DNA from: Methanothrix sp.
GTDB taxonomy: Archaea; Halobacteriota; Methanosarcinia; Methanotrichales; Methanotrichaceae
Reading direction: 5' to 3'
Assembly: GCA_012798025.1 (NCBI GenBank)
Contig: JAAZNX010000099.1
Span: forward strand, 1 to 17,148
DNA length: 17,148 bases
Positions 1 through 6,454 of this stretch are shown here, one piece after another; position 1 is the stretch's first letter; every line of letters begins with the position of its first letter. The translations under genes were made by a program, and so were the position numbers. Below the pieces are notes generated by a model. That model did no database searches. It was given only the letters and a program-made list of their open reading frames with translations, and was not told where the DNA came from.

Positions 1-92
1 TCCTCATCGTCCAGAGTAATGGCTTCTTCGGGGCACTCCTCAACGCAAGTTCCACAGCTTACGCATTCCTCTCTGTTAACAACTGCAGGCAT
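1..92 (-). CDS. 4Fe-4S ferredoxin, N-terminal part (runs off the window)
   Basis: The minus strand starts with ATG at 92 and encodes 30 residues before the window ends. They include the cluster signature [12 protein letters not shown] (CxxCxxCxxxCP) starting at residue 10, followed by an acidic stretch. This is the first half of a small ferredoxin of the 2[4Fe-4S] or 1[4Fe-4S] type, a cytoplasmic single-electron carrier; the second Cys motif, if present, lies outside. A strong Shine-Dalgarno GGAGG (105-101) sits eight bases before the ATG and fixes the start. It lies 72 bp downstream of nrdD on the same strand but appears to have its own promoter. Whether it serves nrdD or its activase is not shown. 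Confidence 0.85.
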   Translation of the reverse strand, partial: MPAVVNREECVSCGTCVEECPEEAITLDDE

Positions 93-106
93 TATTGAAT
101 CCTCCA

Positions 107-125
107 ATTTGCCTCACTGGCAAAT
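107..125 (-). repeat. 7-bp inverted repeat abutting the ferredoxin ribosome-binding site
   Basis: A perfect hairpin: ATTTGCC, five-base loop, GGCAAAT. Its last base lies one nucleotide upstream of the GGAGG of the ferredoxin gene. If transcribed it would fold in the short 5' leader and could affect ribosome access. It lacks a T-run, so it is a poor terminator for nrdD. Confidence 0.5.
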
Positions 126-145
126 CTTCAAGTTTAGTATATCCG

Positions 146-160
146 ATATATACCTTTCGT
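146..160 (-). promoter_or_regulatory. Archaeal TATA/BRE promoter for the ferredoxin gene
   Basis: Read on the minus strand, ACGAAAGG (purine-rich, BRE-like) is followed directly by TATATAT (152-146). The box is 54 bases before the ferredoxin ATG, placing transcription initiation near 124-120 and giving a leader of about 30 nt that contains the Shine-Dalgarno site. The TATA box lies just past the nrdD stop codon, so the ferredoxin can be transcribed independently of nrdD. The reading rests on consensus only. Confidence 0.55.
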
Positions 161-164
161 TGGC

Positions 165-3100
165 CTATGCCAGTTCGTCGTATCTCTTTCGATCTTTTAG
201 CTCTTGTCTCTTGGCGCTGTTCCACCCGCTCACTGCCTGCAAGTAGCCTGTGATTCGGCTGATATGATCCACTTCACTCGATCCACAGCTCGGGCATTTA
301 TCTTTCAGGCCTCCTGAGACCAGAGAGCAGCCAAGGCATACAGTCATGTCCTTGGTGAATGTGAAGTAACCGATCTGTGTCTCCCTGGCCAGTCGCATGC
401 CAAATTCCATAAGGCCCTTAGGATCCGGGGTGGCCTCGCCCATGAATACATGGAAGATGTTGCCGCCGTCAACGATCGGGAAGAATACATGCTCTAGCCT
501 TGCCCTCTCGAAGATGGTTACATCAGCGCTGGGAGTCAGGTGGGTGCCGTTTGTGTAATAGACTGGCAGATCGCGCGTCCGTTGCACATTTTTCTTCACA
601 GCGTCAAGGTCGCCTTTTACAACGCGCTCTGCACACTCCCTGAACTCCTCGTGAATAAGGTCCGAGACCGCGAATCGCTGGGCGGTGGTCTCGGCTGGTG
701 TTCGCGCCAGCGCAATGGTCATGCCGTGCTGAGCACTCAGCTTTTTGGCATAGATCTCCATCTCTGTCATAGCGCGCACCGCGAGTCGCCAGGCATCCTT
801 GGACTCATGCATCTGCTTTCCCGTATGAAACTGCACCATCTCGTTTACGCCCACAACGCCGATGGTGTAAACCAGCCCCTCAAGGTCTACAGCTATGGAG
901 CCCTTCTTGCCTGTGATGGGGTCGCGCGGCTGCTGCGTGGCGAATGGCATGCGGTGGTTCTTGACGATCTGGTTCATCCACTCGCGCTTTACCTTGAATA
1001 CCTCCACGGATGTGTCCATCAGCTCCCTGAGGTACTCGAATAAAAGCTCGTCATCGCCGCGAGCCAGGTATGCGGCGCGGGGACAGTTGAGAGATACTAC
1101 CTGCCAGGAGCCCATGGAGAAGTGCATGCCATCTTTGAAATGCAATTTTTCCAGGAATTTGTCATCGGAGTTATATGTAGCAGCAAATTGATAGGCACAA
1201 CACTGATAGCATGATATTCCCTCCCCTGCTCCGCGATAAGCCGGAAGCTGGTTGTCGAAGTATGGAGTGCCAAACTCTGCAGCCAGCTTAAACGTCAACA
1301 GGTAGAGGTCCTGGTAGGTGGGCAGATCTGGATGGGCGGAATTGAATGCATCGTCCTCCTTCATGAAATCGGGCTCGATGCTGATCTCGGGCTTTGGGAA
1401 GTTGAACGGCTTGCCCCAGTAATCACCTTCGAGCATCACCTCCATCAGGGCTTTGAACGCCAGGCGTACCTCTCGCTCGAACTGGCCATAGGTCTTGAGA
1501 GGGGCATCGGGGCTTGAACCATTCCAGACCCTCCCTGCATAGACTGCTGGCTTGTCTCGCCAGAGCCGCGGCACGCCGGGAGTCAGCTGCACCGATGAGA
1601 AGACAAGCTGGCCGCCACGAGCTACCATCATCTGAGTCATCTCGTAGACGAACATCTGCATAAGCTGCTTGATCTCATCGTATGGCAGCCCTTCGAAGTA
1701 GGGCGCGATGAATGTGAGGAAGTTGTAAAATCCTTGGCCTCCCGCGAAGTTTGTCTGAGCGCTGCCCAGGGCCTTGACGGCATGCAGTATGGCGACCTCA
1801 GGCTTCTTGGCGGGGCCTGCAACGCTGGCCTTTGTGCCCAGGCCGTCCGGCATCAGGCCGTAGTAGAAGAAGTAGCGCAGATCCCAGTCTTGGCAGTTAT
1901 GTATCAGCAAGCCATCCGAAACGAAGTAGGTGTGGCTCTCTTCATCATCTCCTTCCAGAAAGAGATCGTAGACGTATTCTCCGGACGTTTTCACTGCAGA
2001 GATCTCCTTGACCTCTTCCCGTATCGGGCTTCTTTGTATCTCTTTTACATCGGCCAGGAAGCTATCAATGTGCTTTTGACGCTCATCATAAAACCTAGCC
2101 CATCTGGAAAAGGTCTGGATATTCCTGAACCCATTGAGCTGTATCCGGTACAAGGTCCGTCTCTCTTCTCCTTCATAAAGCTCTACTATTTGCGGATTCA
2201 TTCCCAGAGATGTGAGGAGCAAACATAGCTCCTGGCGGAGCATCTCTGAAGCGGTGGTGTAGTTGATGATGCAATCAGACTTTTCCGGACGGTAGAATGT
2301 TGAGCCATCTCCGGTAAATAGGGCACTTAGAAAGACAGAAAGAAGCTCATCGTTCATATGGTAAACGATGCTGGGAAGCCTCTTGTTGTAGCTGCCACCT
2401 GTTACGCCGAAGACATATCGGAAGAGCAGGTAAATCAGCTTGCCGCCAAAGTAAACCTGTTTGGATCTCTGCCATTCACCCTCTATTCCGTAGATCGTCC
2501 TGGTGGATGGACCGCTTTCGGTCATAGTTGTGTAAGTATTAAAGGCGCTTCCCGCGCTGCATATAACTGCCTGTGCGTGTTCGCTTCCTGTAATAACTAA
2601 ATTGTAATTTTTGGCTGGCGGGATGTTGTAGTTGCCCTCGGAGATGAAGTAGCCCAGAAGCTTTGCGACATCTGATGTAAGGGGGAAGATGGCAGGGAGA
2701 TCATTATCGCTTCCCGTAACGCCCACTCTCAGGTCCGCGACGCCGTCCTGGCCGTATTGCTCGCAGAATCTTTTGAATATGGTGATGGGCATTGTTCCCC
2801 TGGTGAACCACTCTTTATGGTGGTCTACGCCCAGGGACCTGGAGATCTCTGAGAATGACCTGCACATTCCGTTATCAATTGCTTTCTGGAAGAGATCGCG
2901 AGCGCCTCTTACAAAGACCGTCTCCAGCTCATGTGCAGGGACTCTATCCACAAACTCATTTATCAGATCGAGGCTGCCGATGGCCTCGCCGCGCAGGTTC
3001 AATCCATGCTCAAAGGCGCTGCCCAGGACGTCACCAGGCTTGATCTCTCCCGCCTTTTTTATGCCTTTGCCTGCAACCGGTATCCTGTGCTCACGGGTGA

Positions 3101-3860
3101 CCTTTAGCGATTTGCCGCTGGCAGTTTTTATCTTGAGAAGGTCGTCCTCGGCCCGGCGTCGAGAGACCTTTTTCACTTTCTTGGGCCCGCGAGGCGATAT
3201 GGCATAGAGGTCGTCCGGGTAATAATAATCGCCCTGGAAGGGGAGCTCGTCCGGCCTGATGATGGTATTTCGGCCTTTATCGATTACGGGAACCGCTGTG
3301 CTCCCGTCAATGCAAAACGGCCTTGTTCCGAAGTACTCCAGGTCGTGGATGTGAAGATCACCTGCAAGGTGGCGGTCGGCGAGGTACGGCGGCAGAAGCA
3401 GCAGGTACTGCTCCTTGCTGATCTTGTCCGCTTTCTTCTTGTGACTGGTCTCGGCGTTTTCCTGCAGGTTAGCATTCTCCTTGGCCTCAAAGCCTGTGCC
3501 GATATCGATGAGGTGAGCATCATAGACAGGCGTTCCAACTCGCGTGCAGATGTTCCTCCACTCTGTGTGCTGCCTTTCCAGAAGAACCACGTTCATGATC
3601 TCTCTTACCAGAGGACCACTGAGGTAGCGGACATTCATCCACCTTACTCGGCGTTCCACCTCTTTGGCGATATCTTTGGCTTCTTCTTCTGTGATTCCCG
3701 GCTCTTTATAAAATTGTTCTGATAGCTTTGTCTCCTTCAATAGTTGTTTGGCTATGGCCTCTCTGTCCCAGTCCAGGAGATGGCCATCCGTGGTCCTGAC
3801 TCTTGGCATGGCTGAGACGGCTAACCCTTCCAGTGTCTGCTGGACGACTCTGCTGCTCAA
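165..3860 (-). CDS. nrdD: Anaerobic (class III) ribonucleoside-triphosphate reductase NrdD, intein-containing precursor
   Basis: The 1231-residue precursor, or 758 residues after removal of the intein (183-655), is a glycyl-radical enzyme that reduces ribonucleotides to deoxyribonucleotides without oxygen. Residues about 18-110 look like an ATP-cone allosteric domain (RTTDGHLLDWD...). The barrel follows (HDLEYFGTRPF / CQDWDLRYFFYYG across the intein), with the Cys cluster ISCYQCC at 882-888. The C-terminal zinc site is CxxC...CxxC (C1175, C1178, C1189, C1192), and the glycyl-radical loop is RITGYL with Gly1205. The start is TTG at 3860, preceded by GAGGGG at 7-base spacing; ATG at 3809 (MPRVRTTDG) is an alternative without a Shine-Dalgarno site. 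No nrdG activase is visible in the window; a ferredoxin gene follows. Confidence 0.95.
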   Translation of the reverse strand: MSSRVVQQTLEGLAVSAMPRVRTTDGHLLDWDREAIAKQLLKETKLSEQFYKEPGITEEEAKDIAKEVERRVRWMNVRYLSGPLVREIMNVVLLERQHTEWRNICTRVGTPVYDAHLIDIGTGFEAKENANLQENAETSHKKKADKISKEQYLLLLPPYLADRHLAGDLHIHDLEYFGTRPFCIDGSTAVPVIDKGRNTIIRPDELPFQGDYYYPDDLYAISPRGPKKVKKVSRRRAEDDLLKIKTASGKSLKVTREHRIPVAGKGIKKAGEIKPGDVLGSAFEHGLNLRGEAIGSLDLINEFVDRVPAHELETVFVRGARDLFQKAIDNGMCRSFSEISRSLGVDHHKEWFTRGTMPITIFKRFCEQYGQDGVADLRVGVTGSDNDLPAIFPLTSDVAKLLGYFISEGNYNIPPAKNYNLVITGSEHAQAVICSAGSAFNTYTTMTESGPSTRTIYGIEGEWQRSKQVYFGGKLIYLLFRYVFGVTGGSYNKRLPSIVYHMNDELLSVFLSALFTGDGSTFYRPEKSDCIINYTTASEMLRQELCLLLTSLGMNPQIVELYEGEERRTLYRIQLNGFRNIQTFSRWARFYDERQKHIDSFLADVKEIQRSPIREEVKEISAVKTSGEYVYDLFLEGDDEESHTYFVSDGLLIHNCQDWDLRYFFYYGLMPDGLGTKASVAGPAKKPEVAILHAVKALGSAQTNFAGGQGFYNFLTFIAPYFEGLPYDEIKQLMQMFVYEMTQMMVARGGQLVFSSVQLTPGVPRLWRDKPAVYAGRVWNGSSPDAPLKTYGQFEREVRLAFKALMEVMLEGDYWGKPFNFPKPEISIEPDFMKEDDAFNSAHPDLPTYQDLYLLTFKLAAEFGTPYFDNQLPAYRGAGEGISCYQCCAYQFAATYNSDDKFLEKLHFKDGMHFSMGSWQVVSLNCPRAAYLARGDDELLFEYLRELMDTSVEVFKVKREWMNQIVKNHRMPFATQQPRDPITGKKGSIAVDLEGLVYTIGVVGVNEMVQFHTGKQMHESKDAWRLAVRAMTEMEIYAKKLSAQHGMTIALARTPAETTAQRFAVSDLIHEEFRECAERVVKGDLDAVKKNVQRTRDLPVYYTNGTHLTPSADVTIFERARLEHVFFPIVDGGNIFHVFMGEATPDPKGLMEFGMRLARETQIGYFTFTKDMTVCLGCSLVSGGLKDKCPSCGSSEVDHISRITGYLQAVSGWNSAKRQELKDRKRYDELA
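1896..3314 (-). mobile_element. Intein with LAGLIDADG homing endonuclease inside NrdD
   Basis: Precursor residues 183-655 (473 aa) interrupt the conserved RPF|CQDWDLRYFFYYG segment of NrdD. Splicing blocks are visible. Block A starts at Cys183 (CIDGSTAV). Block B is TREH with T255 and H258. Block F is near VYDLFLEG...TYFVSDG. The junction is LLIHN (His654, Asn655), followed by the +1 nucleophile Cys656. Two LAGLIDADG-type helices, LLGYFISEG (401-409) and FLSALFTGDG (510-519), mark a DOD homing endonuclease; the acidic residue is Glu in the first and Asp in the second. All residues needed for protein splicing appear present and the frame is open, so splicing should be functional. Inteins in archaeal ribonucleotide reductases are well known. 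Confidence 0.93.
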
Positions 3861-3889
3861 TGCCCATCCCCTCTACGATAAAGAAACAT
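3857..3889 (-). CDS. Ten-codon leader ORF overlapping the nrdD start (tentative)
   Basis: On the minus strand GAGGAGG (3900-3894) precedes an ATG at 3889 with 4-base spacing, opening the peptide MFLYRRGDGH. Its TGA stop (3859-3857) overlaps the TTG start of nrdD (3860-3858) in the arrangement TTGA. The weak nrdD start could therefore be reached by ribosomes terminating on this leader, i.e. translational coupling. The strong Shine-Dalgarno site and the exact stop/start overlap are seen; translation is inferred, and chance cannot be excluded for so short an ORF. Confidence 0.35.
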   Translation of the reverse strand: MFLYRRGDGH

Positions 3890-3911
3890 GACGCCTCCTC
3901 TCTGACATCAA

Positions 3912-3931
3912 CCTATTAATGCATTATTTCG
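3912..3931 (-). promoter_or_regulatory. Possible nrdD promoter region with a 10-bp palindrome
   Basis: Minus-strand reading is CGAAATAATGCATTAATAGG. It contains AT-rich TATA-like hexamers preceded by a purine-rich CGAAA that could act as BRE, and a perfect palindrome TAATGCATTA (3917-3926). It lies 52-71 bases before the nrdD TTG, which suits a transcription start near 3895-3900. The match to an archaeal TATA box is only moderate. Confidence 0.35.
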
Positions 3932-3942
3932 CCTTTTGCTTA

Positions 3943-3975
3943 TTGGCTTTGTGCCAACGGTTTGTTCCAACAAAC
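3943..3975. repeat. Two adjacent inverted repeats upstream of nrdD (possible operator)
   Basis: First element: TTGGC-TTTGT-GCCAA (3943-3957). Two bases later comes GTTTGTT-CC-AACAAAC (3960-3975), a perfect 7-bp inverted repeat with a 2-bp centre, the geometry of a dimeric regulator site. They lie about 85-115 bp upstream of the nrdD start, just before its presumed promoter. They do not resemble the bacterial NrdR box. Regulator identity is unknown. Confidence 0.45.
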
Positions 3976-4115
3976 TTCATCAAAATTTTAAGGTTAATAT
4001 GTCTCCTCGCAGTAATAAAGGATACGCTTGATACCTGGTCATCACTGGGTATTAAAACTGTTCTGGGTATCGTGAAAGTATTTTGGAACCGAAATCCTTA
4101 AGTAAAACTAACTTG

Positions 4116-4208
4116 TATAAAGGAAAGTGTATTGGGATAATTTGGTATTCCATGCGTCCATTCGACACCAGTAAGCGAGGGTTAGCCAGAATGCGGCTCT
4201 GCCCTCGC
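4116..4208 (+). ncRNA. Candidate structured transcript: TATA box followed by a nested hairpin
   Basis: Plus strand TATAAAGG (4116-4123) is a good archaeal box A with no ORF behind it. About 50 bases on is a compact nested stem: GCGAGGG (4175-4181) pairs with CCCTCGC (4202-4208), and inside it AGCC (4184-4187) pairs with GGCT (4195-4198). It is GC-rich in an otherwise AT-rich gap between nrdD and larB. It is not a tRNA and matches no RNA family I recognise. The larger gap 3976-4392 otherwise shows no convincing gene. Confidence 0.25.
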
Positions 4209-4260
4209 CCTGGATCTCCCCAATCCGATTGTGCTGATGCTTATTTTCCGAACTGATTTA

Positions 4261-4296
4261 TCGAAGGGTAATGAGCAATCGAAGGGTGATGAGTAT
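4261..4296. repeat. Two-copy 18-bp tandem repeat
   Basis: TCGAAGGGTAATGAGCAA (4261-4278) is followed directly by TCGAAGGGTGATGAGTAT (4279-4296); 14 of the first 15 positions match. It lies in the gap downstream of larB. No function is evident. Confidence 0.5.
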
Positions 4297-4347
4297 TGAG
4301 CGGGTAGGGGAGTGGGGGTTAGTAAAAAAGATGAGTGTACCCGCTCA
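4297..4347 (-). terminator. Inverted repeat and T-run downstream of larB
   Basis: A perfect 10-bp inverted repeat, TGAGCGGGTA (4297-4306) and TACCCGCTCA (4338-4347), encloses 31 bases. On the larB (minus) strand the loop contains CTTTTTTAC (T6 at 4329-4324), the kind of U-tract that terminates archaeal RNA polymerase. It starts about 45 bases past the larB stop. It most likely ends the larB transcript. Confidence 0.45.
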
Positions 4348-4392
4348 CGATTACCAGCCTGTTGATCGTATAAATACTTTTCTGACAATAAT

Positions 4393-5172
4393 TTAATACT
4401 GTTTTTTTCCATACGCTTTTTGTTTGGCGATCTTTGCCGCAAAAGCGCCAGCTACAAAGCCCGCATCTACATTAACTACTGTAAGGACTGAGCACGACTG
4501 CAACATGGAGTAAAGGGCTGCCAGGCCGCTGCCACCCAGGCCATAACCGGTCGAGACGGGCAGACCTATTACAGGAGCGTCCACAAGTCCTGCCACAACC
4601 GCTGGCAATGTGCCTTCCCTGCCAGCAGCCACAACAAAGGCATCAGCGTCCAGCATCTTCTCCAGGCTTGGGAATAGCCTGTGGATACCTGCAACTCCAA
4701 CGTCGTATTCACAGACCACATTGCAGCCCATCTCTTCTGCTACCACCCTGGCCTCTTCTGCAACTGGGATGTCTGTGGTACCTGCCGTCAAGATTCCCAC
4801 CATACCGGTTGCAGCCCTTCTTTCACTGGATCTCAGGACCACTGTTCTGGCCCAGGGGTTGTGTTCAAGCCTGGCGTCTTTTGGCAGCTTTGCGGCCCGC
4901 AGGGCCTCCAACTGCTCAGTCGAGACGCGAGTGATGATCACATGGCCAGTCTCCTCCAGGTGAGCCAGAGAAATGTCGACCAGATCCGTTTTGTCCTTGC
5001 CCTCGGCCAATATGGCTTCAGGAATGCCGATGCGATCTGCGCGACGGACATCCAGCTTGGCCACCTCTCCTACTGCTCGATAGCTCAGGACTTTTATGCG
5101 GCTTTGGGCCTCCTCCAAAGAGATCTTGCCCTGGCCAAAATTTTCAAGCACCTCTCTTAGGCTTTCTTTCAC
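4393..5172 (-). CDS. larB: LarB-type pyridinium-3,5-biscarboxylic acid mononucleotide synthase (NCAIR mutase/PurE-like)
   Basis: The 259-residue product has the usual LarB length. In known members it carboxylates and hydrolyses nicotinic acid adenine dinucleotide, the first step toward the nickel-pincer nucleotide cofactor of lactate racemase and related enzymes. The N-terminal helix reads VKESLREVLENFGQGKISLEEA. The PurE-like Rossmann half begins at about residue 120 (TGMVGILTAGTTD). Glu186 in AAGREGTLP and Cys227 in LQSCSVLTVVNVDAGFVAG have the 41-residue spacing of the family's catalytic Glu/Cys pair. The reading frame stays open to 5376, but the upstream part overlaps the divergent gene and is not LarB-like, so GTG at 5172 is chosen. 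It lacks a Shine-Dalgarno site and is probably leaderless or short-leadered. No larA, larC or larE is seen here. Confidence 0.9.
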   Translation of the reverse strand: MKESLREVLENFGQGKISLEEAQSRIKVLSYRAVGEVAKLDVRRADRIGIPEAILAEGKDKTDLVDISLAHLEETGHVIITRVSTEQLEALRAAKLPKDARLEHNPWARTVVLRSSERRAATGMVGILTAGTTDIPVAEEARVVAEEMGCNVVCEYDVGVAGIHRLFPSLEKMLDADAFVVAAGREGTLPAVVAGLVDAPVIGLPVSTGYGLGGSGLAALYSMLQSCSVLTVVNVDAGFVAGAFAAKIAKQKAYGKKQY

Positions 5173-5232
5173 AGTCCAGAAATAGATGCATGGAGAGCAT
5201 AAAGGGTTTATCCCTAGGGAGGAGATCTGACA
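5173..5232. promoter_or_regulatory. 60-bp divergent promoter region between larB and endonuclease Q
   Basis: The two genes diverge from this 60-bp gap. For larB a TTTATGC element lies about 31 bases before the GTG, consistent with a nearly leaderless transcript. For the plus-strand gene GGGAGGAGA (5217-5225) is a strong Shine-Dalgarno site. The plus-strand TATA is not obvious and may lie inside larB. Confidence 0.45.
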
Positions 5233-6441
5233 GTGATGCTGGCTAACGTGGATCTTCACATCCACTCCAAGTATTCGACTGCCGTCTCCCAGGATATGGA
5301 GCTGCCACAGATCGCTAGGGAAGCGGCGCGAAAGGGAGTGAAGGTCGTGGGCACTGGCGATTGCCTGTTTCCCCAATGGCTGGACGCCATCAAGGCGCTA
5401 CCAGAAAACGAAGGGCTATTTGTTTTGGGAGACACGCTATTTGCCCTAAGCGTAGAGGTAGAGGATTCGCACCGTGTGCATCATCTCATCCTGCTTCCGG
5501 AGATCTCCAAGGCGAAGGAGCTGCAGGAGAGCTTTGCCCCCAGATCTACAAACATGAGAACTGATGGGCGGCCAAGGCTGCACATGAACGGGGCAGAGAT
5601 TGCGGATGTGGTGCTGGAGGCAGATGGCTTGATCGGGCCTAGCCACGCCTTCACTCCCTGGACTGGAGTCTTCGCCTACTATAAATCCCTCGGTGAATGC
5701 TACCAGGAGAAGGCAGATGCTATCAGATTCATAGAGCTTGGCCTGAGTGCCGACACCGACTATGCCGATAGAATTGCCGATCTCTCCAACAGGACGTTTC
5801 TATCCAACTCAGATGCGCACTCACCCCGCGCCAACAAACTCGCCCGCGAGTTCAACCAGATGGAGATGGATGCGTTAAGCTACAAGGACCTCGCCATGGC
5901 CATCAAGCGCGAGAGCGGTCGCCGGCCAACTTTGAACGTCGGCTTTTACCCCGCTGAAGGAAAGTACAATCGCACTGCTTGCACCCGTTGCTTCCGGCAG
6001 TATAGCGCTTCTCAGAAGGACGAGTTTATGGGCCGCTGCCCGGAGTGCCGGGGGCAGATCAAGCTGGGTGTGCAAGATAGGGTGGACCGTTTGGCTGACT
6101 ATCCCGAACCTGTGCATCCCGGCCATCGACCACCGTACCTGCACCTAATTCCCCTGGCCGAGATCATCGCCCTTGCGATGGGAAACAGGAGCGCAACGGC
6201 GGTCGGTGTGCAGAAGCGCTGGAATGAGCTGACAGCGGATCGAACGGAGATCGAAGTGCTGGTGGGAGCAGATCTTTCCGAGCTGAAATCTGAGCCGAAG
6301 ATCTTAGCGGCTATTGAGGCTTTTAGGTCGGGAAAAGTGGTTGTCATCCCTGGTGGTGGCGGAAAATATGGGGAGATCAGGCTTCCTAAAAGCGAGATCT
6401 CACAATCTCGTCCGCCTCAAAGATCTTTGATGGACTTTTGA
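5233..6441 (+). CDS. Endonuclease Q (PHP-domain DNA repair nuclease) with C-terminal PIP box
   Basis: The 402-residue protein is of the EndoQ family, which nicks DNA 5' of deaminated bases (uracil, hypoxanthine, xanthine) and abasic sites. The N-terminal PHP metal site reads DLHIHS (D7, H9, H11), with further candidate ligands in DSHRVHH (78-84), GPSHAF (H138) and NSDAHS (D194, H196). A Cys4 zinc finger is at C250/C253 and C269/C272, as in EndoQ. The C terminus QRSLMDF (396-402) fits the PCNA-interacting consensus QxxLxxF, consistent with EndoQ acting with the sliding clamp. The start is GTG at 5233, or the adjacent ATG at 5236; both lie behind GGGAGGAGA. It is convergent with the surface-protein gene, with only 13 bp between the stops. 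Confidence 0.88.
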   Translation: MMLANVDLHIHSKYSTAVSQDMELPQIAREAARKGVKVVGTGDCLFPQWLDAIKALPENEGLFVLGDTLFALSVEVEDSHRVHHLILLPEISKAKELQESFAPRSTNMRTDGRPRLHMNGAEIADVVLEADGLIGPSHAFTPWTGVFAYYKSLGECYQEKADAIRFIELGLSADTDYADRIADLSNRTFLSNSDAHSPRANKLAREFNQMEMDALSYKDLAMAIKRESGRRPTLNVGFYPAEGKYNRTACTRCFRQYSASQKDEFMGRCPECRGQIKLGVQDRVDRLADYPEPVHPGHRPPYLHLIPLAEIIALAMGNRSATAVGVQKRWNELTADRTEIEVLVGADLSELKSEPKILAAIEAFRSGKVVVIPGGGGKYGEIRLPKSEISQSRPPQRSLMDF

Positions 6442-6454
6442 TCGATCCCCAATT

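Noticed and set aside
3919-4101. 60-codon plus-strand ORF in the nrdD-larB gap
   Set aside because: It overlaps the nrdD promoter and the inverted repeats, has no Shine-Dalgarno site and resembles no protein; its hydrophobic start is AT-rich noise.
4230-4258. C/D-box-like GCTGATGC...CTGA
   Set aside because: The C box has a mismatch and the boxes are only about 12 nt apart, too close for a guide RNA.
4182-4442. 86-codon minus-strand ORF overlapping the end of larB
   Set aside because: Low-complexity basic and Pro/Ser-rich product, no ribosome site, overlaps larB in another frame and spans the larB terminator structure.
5173-5376. N-terminal extension of the larB frame
   Set aside because: It overlaps the PHP metal-binding start of endonuclease Q on the other strand and is not LarB-like.
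6417-6430. Perfect 14-bp palindrome TCAAAGATCTTTGA at the 3' end of the endonuclease Q gene
   Set aside because: It encodes the QRSL of the PIP box, so codon constraint plus chance explains it; there is no T-run after it on either strand, so a bidirectional terminator is not supported.
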